Below, in pieces: positions 52,269-61,134 of a stretch of DNA of 64,000 nt. Below the pieces are notes generated by a model that did no database searches, had not been told where the DNA came from, and worked only from the letters and a program-made list of their open reading frames with translations. The DNA comes from Paracoccus marinaquae. Lineage in GTDB: Bacteria > Pseudomonadota > Alphaproteobacteria > Rhodobacterales > Rhodobacteraceae. Within the stretch, counting starts at the first letter, position 1. Each line of letters starts with the position of its first letter. A program made the position numbers and the translations under genes. The DNA is taken from positions 1-64,000 of the forward strand of contig NZ_JAHKNG010000007.1 of the NCBI RefSeq assembly GCF_018860165.1. The letters run 5' to 3'.

Positions 52269-54240
52269 TTTCGAGGGCGCCGAGGATATCCGCAATGCCT
52301 GGCTGGCCGGTCTGGCGCCGGACCCGGCGCTGACGGTCAGCCAATGGGCGGATCGGCACCGGATCCTGTCCTCGCGCGCGGCAAGCGAGGCCGGTCCCTA
52401 TCGCACCGCGCGCACGCCCTTCATGCGCGGGATCATGGATGCGCTGTCGCCGGCCAGTCCGGCGCGACGGGTGGTGTTCCAGAAGGCCGCGCAGGTGGGC
52501 GCGACCGAAGGCGGCAACAACTGGGTCGGCTTCTGCATCCACCGGGCGCCGGGGCCGTTTCTGGCGGTCCAGCCGACCGTCGATCTGGCCAAGCGCCTGT
52601 CGCAGCAGCGGATCGACCCGCTGATCGAGGAAAGCCCGGAACTGCGGGCGCTGGTGATGCCGTCGCGGTCCAAGGACAGCGGCAATACCATTCTCGGCAA
52701 GCGGTTTCCGGGTGGGCAGTTGATCCTGACCGGCGCGAACAGCGCCGTCGGCCTGCGCTCGATGCCGGCGCGCTGGGTGTTTCTCGATGAGGTGGATGCC
52801 TATCCGGGCGATCTCGATGGCGAGGGCGACCCCATCGCGCTGGCCGAGGCGCGCACGATCAGCTTCGGGCATCGGAGCAAGTTGTTTCTGGCCTCCACGC
52901 CCACCGTGAAGGGCCTCTCGCGGATCGAGCGGGAATACGAGCTGTCCGATCAGCAGCGATACCATGTCCCCTGCCCCCATTGCGGCGCCCTGCAATGGCT
53001 GAAGTTCGAACGCCTGCGCTGGGAGCCGGGCCGCCCGGAAACCGCGCGTTATGTCTGCGAACACTGTGATGAACCGATCTCGGAGCGCCACAAAACCGAG
53101 ATGATGGCCGAGGCGAATGGCGCGACATGGCTGCCGACCGCCGAGCCGGAGATGCTGGAGCGGGCGCGGGCGGCGGGGATCGTCGGGTTTCATATCAGCG
53201 GCCTTTATTCGCCGCTGGGCTGGCTGAGCTGGTCCAAGATCGCGCAGGATTGGGAGCAGGCGGTCGGCAACGAGGCCGCGCTGAAGACCCTGAAGAACAC
53301 CGTGCTGGGCGAGACCTGGCAGGAACGCGGCGAGGCCCCGGACTGGCAGCGCCTCTACGAGCGGCGCGAGGATTGGCATCTGGGGGAGGTGCCGCAGCGC
53401 GCGTTGATCCTGACGGCCGGCGCGGATGTGCAGCGCGACCGGATCGAGATCGACGTCTGGGGCTGGGGCGAGAACCTCGAGTCCTGGCTGGTCGATCATG
53501 TGGTGCTGGAAGGCGACACGGCGCGCGAGGAGGTCTGGGACGATCTGACCGGGTTTCTGGCCGAGACCTGGCCCCACGCCGGCGGCGCGCGCATGGCGTT
53601 GGCGCGGCTGGCGATCGACACCGGCGACGGCGCGACCACCGATGCGGTCTATGGCTGGTGCCGCAAGATGGGCCACGGCCAGGTAATCGCGATCAAGGGC
53701 GTCGGCGGCTTTGACCGCTCCACCCCGGTGGACGGCCCGAGCTATGTCGATGTGACCGAGGGCGGGCGCAAGTTCCGGCGCGGGGTGCGGCTGTGGAAGG
53801 TCGCAGGCGCAGTGTTCAAATCCGAGACCTATCGTCTTCTGCGGCTTGTCGCGCCGACAGACGAGGACATCGCCAACGGCAGCGGCTGGCCGGCCGGTTT
53901 CGTGCATATCCCGAAGGGCACTACCGCGGAATGGACCAAGCAACTGACCGCCGAGCAGCTGATGACCATCAAGACCCGGCAGGGGTTCCAGAAGCTGGAA
54001 TGGCAGCAGACCCGCGACCGCAACGAGGCGCTGGACTGCCGGGTCTATGCCCGCGCCTGCGCCTGGCTGATGGGCATGGACCGCTGGGACGGCGCCAAAT
54101 GGGACGATCTGCGCGCGCAGCTCATGCCCGGCACGAGTGATGCGCGCCCGGCCGGGCAGCCGCATCGCCAACCGTTGAAACCGCCGCCGCCCCGCCCGTC
54201 GGGCTGGCTGGGCAAGAGACAAAGAGGAAGCTGGTTCTGA
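52255..54240 (+). CDS. Phage terminase large subunit (GpA family)
   Basis: This 661-aa protein starts at GTG 52255 behind AGGGGAG. The ATPase domain has KAAQVGATEGGNNW (a variant Walker A typical of GpA) and WVFLDEVDAYPGDLDGEG (Walker B). Two CxxC pairs (CPHC, CEHC) follow. The nuclease domain includes ILTAGADVQRDRIEIDVWGW, then LAIDTGDGATTDAVYGW. It packages phage DNA into proheads using ATP and cuts it into genome lengths. It is intact, although its small-subunit partner is damaged. The tail is basic and proline-rich. Confidence 0.93.
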   Translation: MALADFEGAEDIRNAWLAGLAPDPALTVSQWADRHRILSSRAASEAGPYRTARTPFMRGIMDALSPASPARRVVFQKAAQVGATEGGNNWVGFCIHRAPGPFLAVQPTVDLAKRLSQQRIDPLIEESPELRALVMPSRSKDSGNTILGKRFPGGQLILTGANSAVGLRSMPARWVFLDEVDAYPGDLDGEGDPIALAEARTISFGHRSKLFLASTPTVKGLSRIEREYELSDQQRYHVPCPHCGALQWLKFERLRWEPGRPETARYVCEHCDEPISERHKTEMMAEANGATWLPTAEPEMLERARAAGIVGFHISGLYSPLGWLSWSKIAQDWEQAVGNEAALKTLKNTVLGETWQERGEAPDWQRLYERREDWHLGEVPQRALILTAGADVQRDRIEIDVWGWGENLESWLVDHVVLEGDTAREEVWDDLTGFLAETWPHAGGARMALARLAIDTGDGATTDAVYGWCRKMGHGQVIAIKGVGGFDRSTPVDGPSYVDVTEGGRKFRRGVRLWKVAGAVFKSETYRLLRLVAPTDEDIANGSGWPAGFVHIPKGTTAEWTKQLTAEQLMTIKTRQGFQKLEWQQTRDRNEALDCRVYARACAWLMGMDRWDGAKWDDLRAQLMPGTSDARPAGQPHRQPLKPPPPRPSGWLGKRQRGSWF

Positions 54241-54443
54241 TGGCCTGGACCGAGAGTGAACTTGACGCGCTGCGCCGGGCCTATGCCTCGGGCACCCTGC
54301 GGGTCAGCTATGATGGAAAGACCCTTGAATACGGCTCGGCCGCCGATCTGCTGAGCCGCATCCGCACCATCGAGGGCGAAATGGCAGCCGGATCGGGCCG
54401 TCCCTTGCCCGTGGCGGGCTTTGCCGGTTTCCATAGGGGCTGA
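54240..54443 (+). CDS. GpW-like head-tail joining protein
   Basis: This 67-aa protein has the GpW-type pattern LDALRRAYASGTLRVSYDGK then SAADLLSRIRTIEGEMA. In lambda, gpW seals the portal and provides the site for the tail connector. The ATG overlaps the terminase stop by one base, and the gene precedes the portal gene, as in lambda. Confidence 0.82.
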   Translation: MAWTESELDALRRAYASGTLRVSYDGKTLEYGSAADLLSRIRTIEGEMAAGSGRPLPVAGFAGFHRG

Positions 54444-54445
54444 CC

Positions 54446-55975
54446 ATGGCAGGACCGAAGGAGATCACCCCGGACGTGCGCTGGGGGCTGATGGATGCTG
54501 CCTTGTCGGTGGTTTCGCCACGCTCTGCCGCCCGGCGCTATGCCGCGCGGGTGGCGATTTCAAACCTGCGGCGTGGCTATGAGGCCGCCTCAAGGGGGCG
54601 TGGAACGGCAGGCTGGAAAGTCGGTGGAACGGCGGCGGATGCGGAAATCGCTGCGGCCGGGGCCACGCTGCGCGACCGCATGCGCGATCTGGTGCGCAAC
54701 AACCCCATCGCCGCGCAGGCGGTGCAGGTGCTGGTCAACAATATCGTCGGCACCGGCATCCGGCCCCGCGCCGCGACCGCCGATCCGGCGCTGAACAGAC
54801 AGGTCGACGATCTGTGGCGGCGCTGGGCCGCCCGTTGCGACGATCATGGGCACACGGATTTCCATGGGGTTCTCTGCCTCGCCGTGCGCGAGATGATCGA
54901 GGGCGGCGAGGTCTTCGCGGTGGCCCGCTATCGTCGTGGCGCACACGCGCGTGATCTGCGTTTGCGCATCGAGCTGCGCGAGGCCGATCACCTCGACAGC
55001 GCACGCTTTGACAACCGCGCCGATGGGACCCGGATCAGCCAGGGGATCGAGACCGACCGGGATGGCCGGCGCGTCGCCTACTGGATGTTTCCGGATCATC
55101 CCGGTCACAACGACCCCATTGTCAACCACCGCCTGGAATCGGTGCGCCTCAGGGCGCAGGACGTGGCGCATCTGTTTGAACGCCAGCGGGTCCAGAGCCG
55201 GGGCGTGCCCTGGGGCACCCCGGCCATGCGGGCGATCCGCGATGTCGACGACTGGCAGACCGCGGAACTGGTGCGCAAGAAAACCGAAGCCTGTCTGGTC
55301 GGCATCGTTTTCGGCGCGGATGAGGATCAGCAATCCATCGCCCCGGTGATCGAGGACGGGATGGGCAACCGGGTCGAGCAGTTCGAGCCGGGCCTGATCG
55401 CCTATGCCCGCGGCGGCAAGGACATCAAGTTCAACCAACCGGCCTCGACGGCTGGCGTCTATGAATGGCACCGGACCCAGCTTCACATCATCGCCGCCGG
55501 CTTCCGGGTACCCTATGCGATGATGACCGGTGATCTGTCGCAGGCCAACTTCTCGTCCACCCGTGCGGGCCTGAACGAATTCCGCCGCATGGTCGAGCAG
55601 ATCCAGTGGCAGACCGTGATCCCGATGTTCTGCGAGCCGATCTGGCGCTGGTTCATCAAGGAGGCACAGTCGCAGGGCCTGCTGCCGGATGGCATCGAGA
55701 TCCTCGCCGAATGGGGGCCGCCGAAGTTCGAAAGCGTCAACCCACTGCAGGATGTGCAGGCCGATCTGCTGGAGGTCCGCGCAGGCTTCTCGACCCTGCC
55801 GCAACAGATCGCGCGGCGGGGATACGACCCGGAGGAAATCCTCACCGAATGGGCCGATTTCGCCAGGAAGGCCGATGCAGCTGGCCTCGTTTTCGACAGC
55901 GACCCGCGCAAGGTCAGCAAGGCTGGCCTCGTGCAGACCACAGACCCGACCGCGCCGCCGAGCGGCGATAACTGA
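54446..55975 (+). CDS. Phage portal protein (lambda family)
   Basis: This 509-aa lambda-type portal protein shows DLVRNNPIAAQAVQVLVNNI VGTG near the start, RYRRGAHARDLRLRIELREA, and VPYAMMTGDLSQANFSSTRA followed by GLNEFRRMVEQIQW. The portal ring is the channel for DNA packaging and ejection and joins head to tail. It is co-directional with terminase and capsid genes, with spacing of a few bases. Confidence 0.93.
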   Translation: MAGPKEITPDVRWGLMDAALSVVSPRSAARRYAARVAISNLRRGYEAASRGRGTAGWKVGGTAADAEIAAAGATLRDRMRDLVRNNPIAAQAVQVLVNNIVGTGIRPRAATADPALNRQVDDLWRRWAARCDDHGHTDFHGVLCLAVREMIEGGEVFAVARYRRGAHARDLRLRIELREADHLDSARFDNRADGTRISQGIETDRDGRRVAYWMFPDHPGHNDPIVNHRLESVRLRAQDVAHLFERQRVQSRGVPWGTPAMRAIRDVDDWQTAELVRKKTEACLVGIVFGADEDQQSIAPVIEDGMGNRVEQFEPGLIAYARGGKDIKFNQPASTAGVYEWHRTQLHIIAAGFRVPYAMMTGDLSQANFSSTRAGLNEFRRMVEQIQWQTVIPMFCEPIWRWFIKEAQSQGLLPDGIEILAEWGPPKFESVNPLQDVQADLLEVRAGFSTLPQQIARRGYDPEEILTEWADFARKADAAGLVFDSDPRKVSKAGLVQTTDPTAPPSGDN

Positions 55976-55986
55976 CGGAGACCACC

Positions 55987-58017
55987 ATGGAAAACGAGGA
56001 AATCCTCGACCTGCCCGTGATCGGGCGGGCCGGCACAATGCAATCCGTCGATGACGCCTCGCGCACATTCGAGGTTCTCTGGACCACCGGCGCGCAGGTG
56101 CGGCGCTATTCCTGGGCGCGCGACGAGGAGTTCGACGAGGAACTGGTCGTGTCTCCCAACGCGATGCGGCTGGATCGCCTGAACGCCGGTGCGCCGTTCC
56201 TGAACTCGCATGCGTCCCACCGCCTGACCGACATTCTCGGCGTGGTCGAGAATGGCTCGATCCGCATCGAGGGCGGCAGCGGTTTCGCCCGCATCCGCCT
56301 GTCAGAGCGCGATGAGGTCGAGCCGATCTGGCGCGACATCAAATCCGGGATCATCCGCAATGTCTCGGTCGGATACCGGGTCCATCGCTTCGAGCGGGTG
56401 GCAAAAGCCGACCGCACCGATGGCGGCCAGCGCGCGCTCTATCGCGCGGTCGATTGGGAGCCGCTTGAAATCTCTGCCGTCGCCATCGGCGCCGATCCCG
56501 GTGCCGGCATGCGCGCCGGGACCGGGCCGAGTGACGCCCGGCGCTATCCCTGCACGATCACCGGTAGGGCCGTTGCCGCGGCACCCGCCGCAGAATCCAG
56601 CACGAAAGGACGAAACATGCCTGAAGACACCATTGCGGCGGGTGGCGATGAAACCCGCGCCGCCCCTGCCCCCGCGCAAACCCCTGCCATCCCGCAAGCG
56701 GCCCCGGCCGTGCCCGCGCCCGACGCGGAAAGCATCCGCGCGGAAGAACGCAGCCGCGTCAGCACCATCATGACGCTCTGCGCCCGGCATGATCTGGGCT
56801 CTGACCTTGCCAACGACCTGATCGCACGCGGCGTCTCGATCGATGCCGCCCGCGAGGCGGTCCTCGACGCGCTGGGCGATGCAAACCCGCTGGGCCGCAC
56901 GATTGAGCTGGCCCCGGCGCAGGCCCGCGGCACCGGCGATGCCGCCTATCGCGATGCGGTTGCCGACGCGATCATGCACAGGGCGGCACCATCGCTGCAT
57001 GCGGTATCGCCGCAATCGCGGGAATTCGCGTTCCGCAGCCTGATGGACCTGGCCCGCCATGCCGTCGAGCGCGCCGGCGTCAACACCGCCGCCATGCCCG
57101 ATATGGAGATCGCGGGTTTCGCCATGGGCATGCGTTCGGCGGGCTACCACAGCACCGGAGACTTCCCGGCGATCCTCGGCAGCGTGGTCAACCGGACGTT
57201 GCGCGCGGCCTATGACGCCACCCCGCGCACCTTCGGGGCCTGGTCCACGCGGGTGACGGTTCGGGATTTCCGGCCCGTTGACCGCCTTCAGATCGGCAAC
57301 GCTCCCGATCTGGTCAAGGTGCCGGAAGGCGGCGAATTCACCTATGGCACCGCGACCGAGGGCAAGGAAAGCTATGCGATCGCCACCTATGGCCGCATTA
57401 TCGGGTTTAGCCGGCAGATGCTGATCAACGATGATCTGCGCGCCTTCGACCGGGTCGTCCAGTCCTTCGGTGCCTCGGCCGCGAACCTTGAATCGGATAT
57501 CCTCTACTCGATCCTGCTCTCGAATCCCGCCATGGGTGACGGCACCGCGCTTTTCCATGCCAATCACGGCAACCTCGGAACGGCGGCGGCGATCACCGAG
57601 GAGTCCCTGACCGCGATGCTGCGCGCTTTCGCGGTGCAGAAGGATCTGGACGGCCGGGCGATCACGGTTCTGCCGCGCAACATCATCGTTCCGCCCGGAA
57701 AGCGCATGGTCGAAATCCACAAGCAACTGGCCGCAACCACGCCGGGCAGCACGGCCGAGGTGAATCCCTATTCAAACCGCTTCTCGGTGGTCGAGGAAAT
57801 CCGGCTGGTGAATACCGCCGGTCCCGATCCGTGGTTCGCCGCGACCGACCCGGCCTTCGGCGCCGTTGAATACGCCTATCTGGCGGGTCAGGAGGGTCTC
57901 TACACCGAGCATCGGGTGGGCTTCGAGGTCGATGGCATCGAGTTCAAGGCCCGTCACGATTTCGGCGCCAAGGCCATCGACTGGCGCGGTCTCTACAAGA
58001 ATCCCGGCCTCGCGTGA
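55987..58017 (+). CDS. Prohead protease-major capsid protein fusion
   Basis: This 676-aa chain joins two late proteins. Residues about 1-180 resemble a phage prohead protease (APFLNSHASHRLTDILGVVE with the His-containing core; SGIIRNVSVGYRVHRFE with the Ser). Residues about 330-676 are an HK97-like major capsid protein (GRIIGFSRQMLINDDLRAFD; then the C-terminal FEVDGIEFKARHDFGAKAID). A Pro/Ala-rich linker joins them. An internal ATG at 56617 (MPEDTIAAGG) has AAAGGA at a good distance and could yield capsid protein alone. Fusions of this type are known in related phages; processing between the parts is expected. Confidence 0.88.
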   Translation: MENEEILDLPVIGRAGTMQSVDDASRTFEVLWTTGAQVRRYSWARDEEFDEELVVSPNAMRLDRLNAGAPFLNSHASHRLTDILGVVENGSIRIEGGSGFARIRLSERDEVEPIWRDIKSGIIRNVSVGYRVHRFERVAKADRTDGGQRALYRAVDWEPLEISAVAIGADPGAGMRAGTGPSDARRYPCTITGRAVAAAPAAESSTKGRNMPEDTIAAGGDETRAAPAPAQTPAIPQAAPAVPAPDAESIRAEERSRVSTIMTLCARHDLGSDLANDLIARGVSIDAAREAVLDALGDANPLGRTIELAPAQARGTGDAAYRDAVADAIMHRAAPSLHAVSPQSREFAFRSLMDLARHAVERAGVNTAAMPDMEIAGFAMGMRSAGYHSTGDFPAILGSVVNRTLRAAYDATPRTFGAWSTRVTVRDFRPVDRLQIGNAPDLVKVPEGGEFTYGTATEGKESYAIATYGRIIGFSRQMLINDDLRAFDRVVQSFGASAANLESDILYSILLSNPAMGDGTALFHANHGNLGTAAAITEESLTAMLRAFAVQKDLDGRAITVLPRNIIVPPGKRMVEIHKQLAATTPGSTAEVNPYSNRFSVVEEIRLVNTAGPDPWFAATDPAFGAVEYAYLAGQEGLYTEHRVGFEVDGIEFKARHDFGAKAIDWRGLYKNPGLA

Positions 58018-58073
58018 TCTGACCCTCGACCCCGCGCGGGTCAGGGCAACAACACTTCATCTGGAGAAAGCCC

Positions 58074-58412
58074 ATGAAAAACTTCATCGCAACGGGCAAC
58101 ACGCTCACAATTACCGCCGAGGCGGATATCGCCTCGGGCGCAGGCGTTCTGATCGGCTCGATCTTGGGCGTTGCCACCGGTCCCATCGCCAATGGCGCGG
58201 AAGGCGTGATCAATCTCACCGGCGTCTATGATCTGCCGAAGACCGCGTCCCAGGCGTGGACGGTCGGGGCGAAGGTCTATTGGGACAACACCGCCAAGGC
58301 CTGCACGACCACGGTCGGCTCGAACACGCTGATCGGCATTGCGGTGCTCGCGGTCGGAGGCAGCGCTGGGGAAACCACCGGCCGCGTCCGTCTGAACGGG
58401 GCGGCCGTCTGA
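58074..58412 (+). CDS. DUF2190 family capsid-associated protein
   Basis: This 112-aa protein is typical DUF2190: NTLTITAEADIASGAGVLIG, then AWTVGAKVYWDNTAKACTTT and LIGIAVLAVGGSAGETTGRV. It is beta-rich and directly follows the capsid gene, as head-decoration proteins do. GGAG precedes the start. The stop overlaps the next start by one base. Confidence 0.88.
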   Translation: MKNFIATGNTLTITAEADIASGAGVLIGSILGVATGPIANGAEGVINLTGVYDLPKTASQAWTVGAKVYWDNTAKACTTTVGSNTLIGIAVLAVGGSAGETTGRVRLNGAAV

Positions 58413-58726
58413 TGAGCGCCTTTGCCACCGCTGCGACCCGGATCTTCGCGGACCCGAACATGGCGGTGGACGCGACATGGTTGCCGGGCGGGGTTCCGCC
58501 CGGCAGCACCATTCGCGCCATCCGCAAGGCCCCTGACGAGTTGACCAGCTATGGTGGCGCGCGGGTGTGGTCGGAGACCGTGCGCATCGACGTCCTGGCG
58601 GCTGCAACGCCATCCATCCAGTCGGGCGACCGCATCGTGATCGGCGGCGAGGCTTTCGAAGTCCAGGGCGAGCCGATCCGCGACCGCGAACGGCTGGTCG
58701 TGATCCTCGATCTGAGGCCCATATGA
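58412..58726 (+). CDS. Phage head-tail joining protein
   Basis: This 104-aa beta-rich protein (PGSTIRAIRKAPDELTSYGG; GDRIVIGGEAFEVQGEPI) is of the type lying between decoration and tail-completion genes in lambda-like phages. It probably belongs to the head-tail connector. The family is inferred from position, size and pattern. Confidence 0.72.
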   Translation: MSAFATAATRIFADPNMAVDATWLPGGVPPGSTIRAIRKAPDELTSYGGARVWSETVRIDVLAAATPSIQSGDRIVIGGEAFEVQGEPIRDRERLVVILDLRPI

Positions 58727-59343
58727 AGCTGCGCGCCGAGATCGCGGATATCGCCAGGCTGATGGCCGATGAGGTCAAGGCCGGCGAGAAGGCGGTGCAT
58801 TTCGGGATCCGCGATGCCGGGATCGCGCTCAAGGATGCATGGCGGGGGCAGGTCACCAGCGCAGGCCTTGGCCAGCGGCTGGCCCGCACCATCCGCTCGG
58901 AGACCTGGCCCAAGGGGCGGCACAGCATGAATGCCGCGTCGATGGTCTGGACCCGCGCCCCGGTGATCGTGAACGCCCATGACACCGGGCCGTTGATCCG
59001 GTCGCGCAACGGCTTCTGGCTGGCCATCCCGCTTGAGGCGGCCGGAAAAAGCCGCAGCGGCAAGCGCCCGACACCCGGCGAATGGGAAGCGCGCACCGGG
59101 CTGCGGCTGATCTTCGTCTATCGACGCACCGGCCCCAGCCTGTTGATCGCTGAGGCGCGGCTGACGAAGCACGGTCGGGCGGCCGTGTCCCGGTCAAAGA
59201 CGGGGCGCGGCCTCGCCTCGGTGCCGATCTTCCTGCTGGTGCCGCAGGTCAGGCTGAAGAAGCGGCTGGATCTTGAACGCCCGTCACGCGCCGCCCTCAA
59301 TGCCCTGCCGGGCGCAATCGTCTCTCGCTGGGAACGCATATGA
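58723..59343 (+). CDS. DUF6441-like tail completion protein
   Basis: This 206-aa protein (DAGIALKDAWRGQVTSAGLG; HDTGPLIRSRNGFWLAIPLE; PTPGEWEARTGLRLIFVYR) matches the pattern of DUF6441 proteins, found between head-tail joining and tail-terminator genes. It has a basic C-terminus. It overlaps both neighbours by ATGA. A role in tail completion or connector assembly is inferred. Confidence 0.78.
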   Translation: MKLRAEIADIARLMADEVKAGEKAVHFGIRDAGIALKDAWRGQVTSAGLGQRLARTIRSETWPKGRHSMNAASMVWTRAPVIVNAHDTGPLIRSRNGFWLAIPLEAAGKSRSGKRPTPGEWEARTGLRLIFVYRRTGPSLLIAEARLTKHGRAAVSRSKTGRGLASVPIFLLVPQVRLKKRLDLERPSRAALNALPGAIVSRWERI

Positions 59344-59768
59344 CCACGAAACGCGAAGAAGTCCTGTCGGCCCTGTTCACCCTCCTGCAGGGCATCGGCG
59401 GCGGCACCATCGTCCAGCGCAATGAGGCCCTGCCCGAGCGCATCCCCGCCGCCGGGCTGCTGATCCTGCGCGACGGCACGCCGGGCGAGGCGGAGGTGAC
59501 GCTGTCGCCCCTGCGCTATCACTGGCAGCACCGGGCCGAGGTCGAGGTCTTCGTGCGCGGCTCCTCCGGCCTCGAACTGGCCTTCGACGCGCTGGCTGAA
59601 CGGATCGGGCACGCGATCGCCGCCGACCGGACGCTGGGCGGGCTTTGCGACTGGATCGAGACCGACGCGCCCGAACCTGCCGATCTGGCGGTCGAGGGCG
59701 CCCCGACCATCAGGGCGGCGGTGCTGATCCTCACCCTGCATTACACCAGCAACGATCCGCTGGGCTGA
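59340..59768 (+). CDS. Minor tail / tail terminator-like protein
   Basis: This 142-aa protein has the alpha-beta pattern of lambda gpU-like tail terminators: REEVLSALFTLLQGIGGGTI, HWQHRAEVEVFVRGSSG, and ending with AAVLILTLHYTSNDPLG. Position before the tail tube gene fits. Not a firm homology call. Confidence 0.7.
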   Translation: MTTKREEVLSALFTLLQGIGGGTIVQRNEALPERIPAAGLLILRDGTPGEAEVTLSPLRYHWQHRAEVEVFVRGSSGLELAFDALAERIGHAIAADRTLGGLCDWIETDAPEPADLAVEGAPTIRAAVLILTLHYTSNDPLG

Positions 59769-59900
59769 GATGCGAACAAAGCAGGACCGGCGCGGAATCC
59801 GGCCTTGCCACGCCGGTCCGCGCCGCGCCGCCGGTCGGGCGGATGTGCCTGTCTGATTCAGGCCGAATCCCCGGTCCGCATCGAACATCAGGAGAAAGAA

Positions 59901-60632
59901 ATGAGCACCATGATCTCGCATCTGCCAGCCGGCCCGCAGGAAGCCAGCCCGCTCACCATGTCCTCGCGCGAAATCGCCGAGCTTCTCGAAAGCCGCCATG
60001 ACAAAGTAAAGCAATCCATCGAGCGGCTGGCCGCACGCGGTGTCATCGTCCAACCCCCAATGGGGGATGAACAGGATATGGATGCATTGGGCCGTCTGCG
60101 CACGACTTCCGTCTACCGGCTCGAGAAACGCGACAGCATCATTGTCGTGGCGCAGCTCTCGCCCGAGTTCACCGCAAGGCTGGTCGACCGCTGGCAGGAA
60201 CTGGAAGAGCAAGTGGCCCGCGCCCCGGCCACCGACCTCAACGACCCGGCGCAGCTGCGGGCGCTGCTACTCAGCTACAGCGAACAGCATGTGGCCCTGC
60301 AAGAGAAAGTGCAGGCGCTGCTGCCCGCACAGGAGAAGCTGGACCGGATCGCGCAGGCGGATGGGTCATTCTGCATCACCAACACCGCCAAGCTTTTGCA
60401 GATGCGCCCGAAAGACCTGTTTCTCTGGCTGCAGGAAAATGGCTGGATCTACAAGCGCCCGGGCAGCGCGAGCTTTCTCGGCTACCACAGCAAGACCGCG
60501 ACCAGCCTGCTCGAGCACAGGATCACCACGGTCTTGCGCGCCGATGGCTCGGAAAAGGTCACCGAACAGGTGCGGGTGACCGCCAAGGGCCTCACCAGGC
60601 TGGCCGCGCTGGTCAAGCCGCCATTGCAATAG
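59901..60632 (+). CDS. Rha/KilAC-type phage regulatory protein
   Basis: This 243-aa protein has an N-terminal Rha-like DNA-binding domain (TMSSREIAELLESRHDKVKQ, then VYRLEKRDSIIVVAQLSPEF) and a C-terminal ANT/KilAC domain (FCITNTAKLLQMRPKDLFLW then YKRPGSASFLGYHSKTATS). Such proteins act as anti-repressors or control lysogeny. Here the gene sits inside the late structural operon, as a moron-like cargo, behind its own AGGAGA site and a 130-base gap. It converges on the thermonuclease gene. Confidence 0.88.
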   Translation: MSTMISHLPAGPQEASPLTMSSREIAELLESRHDKVKQSIERLAARGVIVQPPMGDEQDMDALGRLRTTSVYRLEKRDSIIVVAQLSPEFTARLVDRWQELEEQVARAPATDLNDPAQLRALLLSYSEQHVALQEKVQALLPAQEKLDRIAQADGSFCITNTAKLLQMRPKDLFLWLQENGWIYKRPGSASFLGYHSKTATSLLEHRITTVLRADGSEKVTEQVRVTAKGLTRLAALVKPPLQ

Positions 60633-60645
60633 CAGCGGGCTGCGA

Positions 60646-61059
60646 TCAGCAACTTCCGTAATGGTTGCGCGAGAAACGGCAATATTCGCGGGCGACGCCC
60701 ATCTGGATCATCTCGGTGGTGATATCGCGGCCATCGGGCAGGAAACACTGCCCGACATAGCGACCATAGCGGTCGATATCGCGGACCTGGCAACGCAGGG
60801 TCTTGCCCGAAATAAGCCCGCGCAATGCAGCCGTGGCGTCCGATCCACCGGGGCGATTCCATTCCGGTGCATCCAAACCCCAGACGCGGATGCGCCGCGA
60901 ATGGCCGCTGAGCGTGAATGTATCGCCATCGATGATCTTGCTGACCCGCGCCTCGAGAATGGCCGGGCGCGTCGCATCGGCGACCAGCGGCGGCGCCAGT
61001 GAGACAAACCCGATCAGGGTGGCAATGGCGATGAACAGGAATTGGCGACGCGTACTCAT
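60646..61059 (-). CDS. Secreted thermonuclease (SNase) family nuclease
   Basis: This 137-aa protein has a signal-peptide-like N-terminus (FLFIAIATLIGFVSLAPPLV) and a compact SNase domain: SKIIDGDTFTLSGHSRRIRV, then GLDAPEW, and CQVRDIDRYGRYVGQCFLPD with the catalytic Arg/Glu surroundings. It is the only minus-strand gene within the tail block, so it is probably a cargo gene expressed independently. Exported nuclease activity on DNA or RNA is expected. Confidence 0.88.
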   Translation of the reverse strand: MSTRRQFLFIAIATLIGFVSLAPPLVADATRPAILEARVSKIIDGDTFTLSGHSRRIRVWGLDAPEWNRPGGSDATAALRGLISGKTLRCQVRDIDRYGRYVGQCFLPDGRDITTEMIQMGVAREYCRFSRNHYGSC

Positions 61060-61134
61060 GGCCAGCCCATGCCCCGAGTTGAGGCCTGATGGCAAGTCCG
61101 TCGCCAGAAATCAGTTAATAGAGAGGAGTCCATC

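Noticed and set aside
52159..54222. 687-codon minus-strand frame opposite the terminase large subunit
   Set aside because: Shadow typical of GC-rich DNA; the plus strand encodes a complete GpA terminase.
56302..57726. 474-codon minus-strand frame opposite the protease-capsid fusion
   Set aside because: His/Arg/Gly-rich antisense shadow without motifs.
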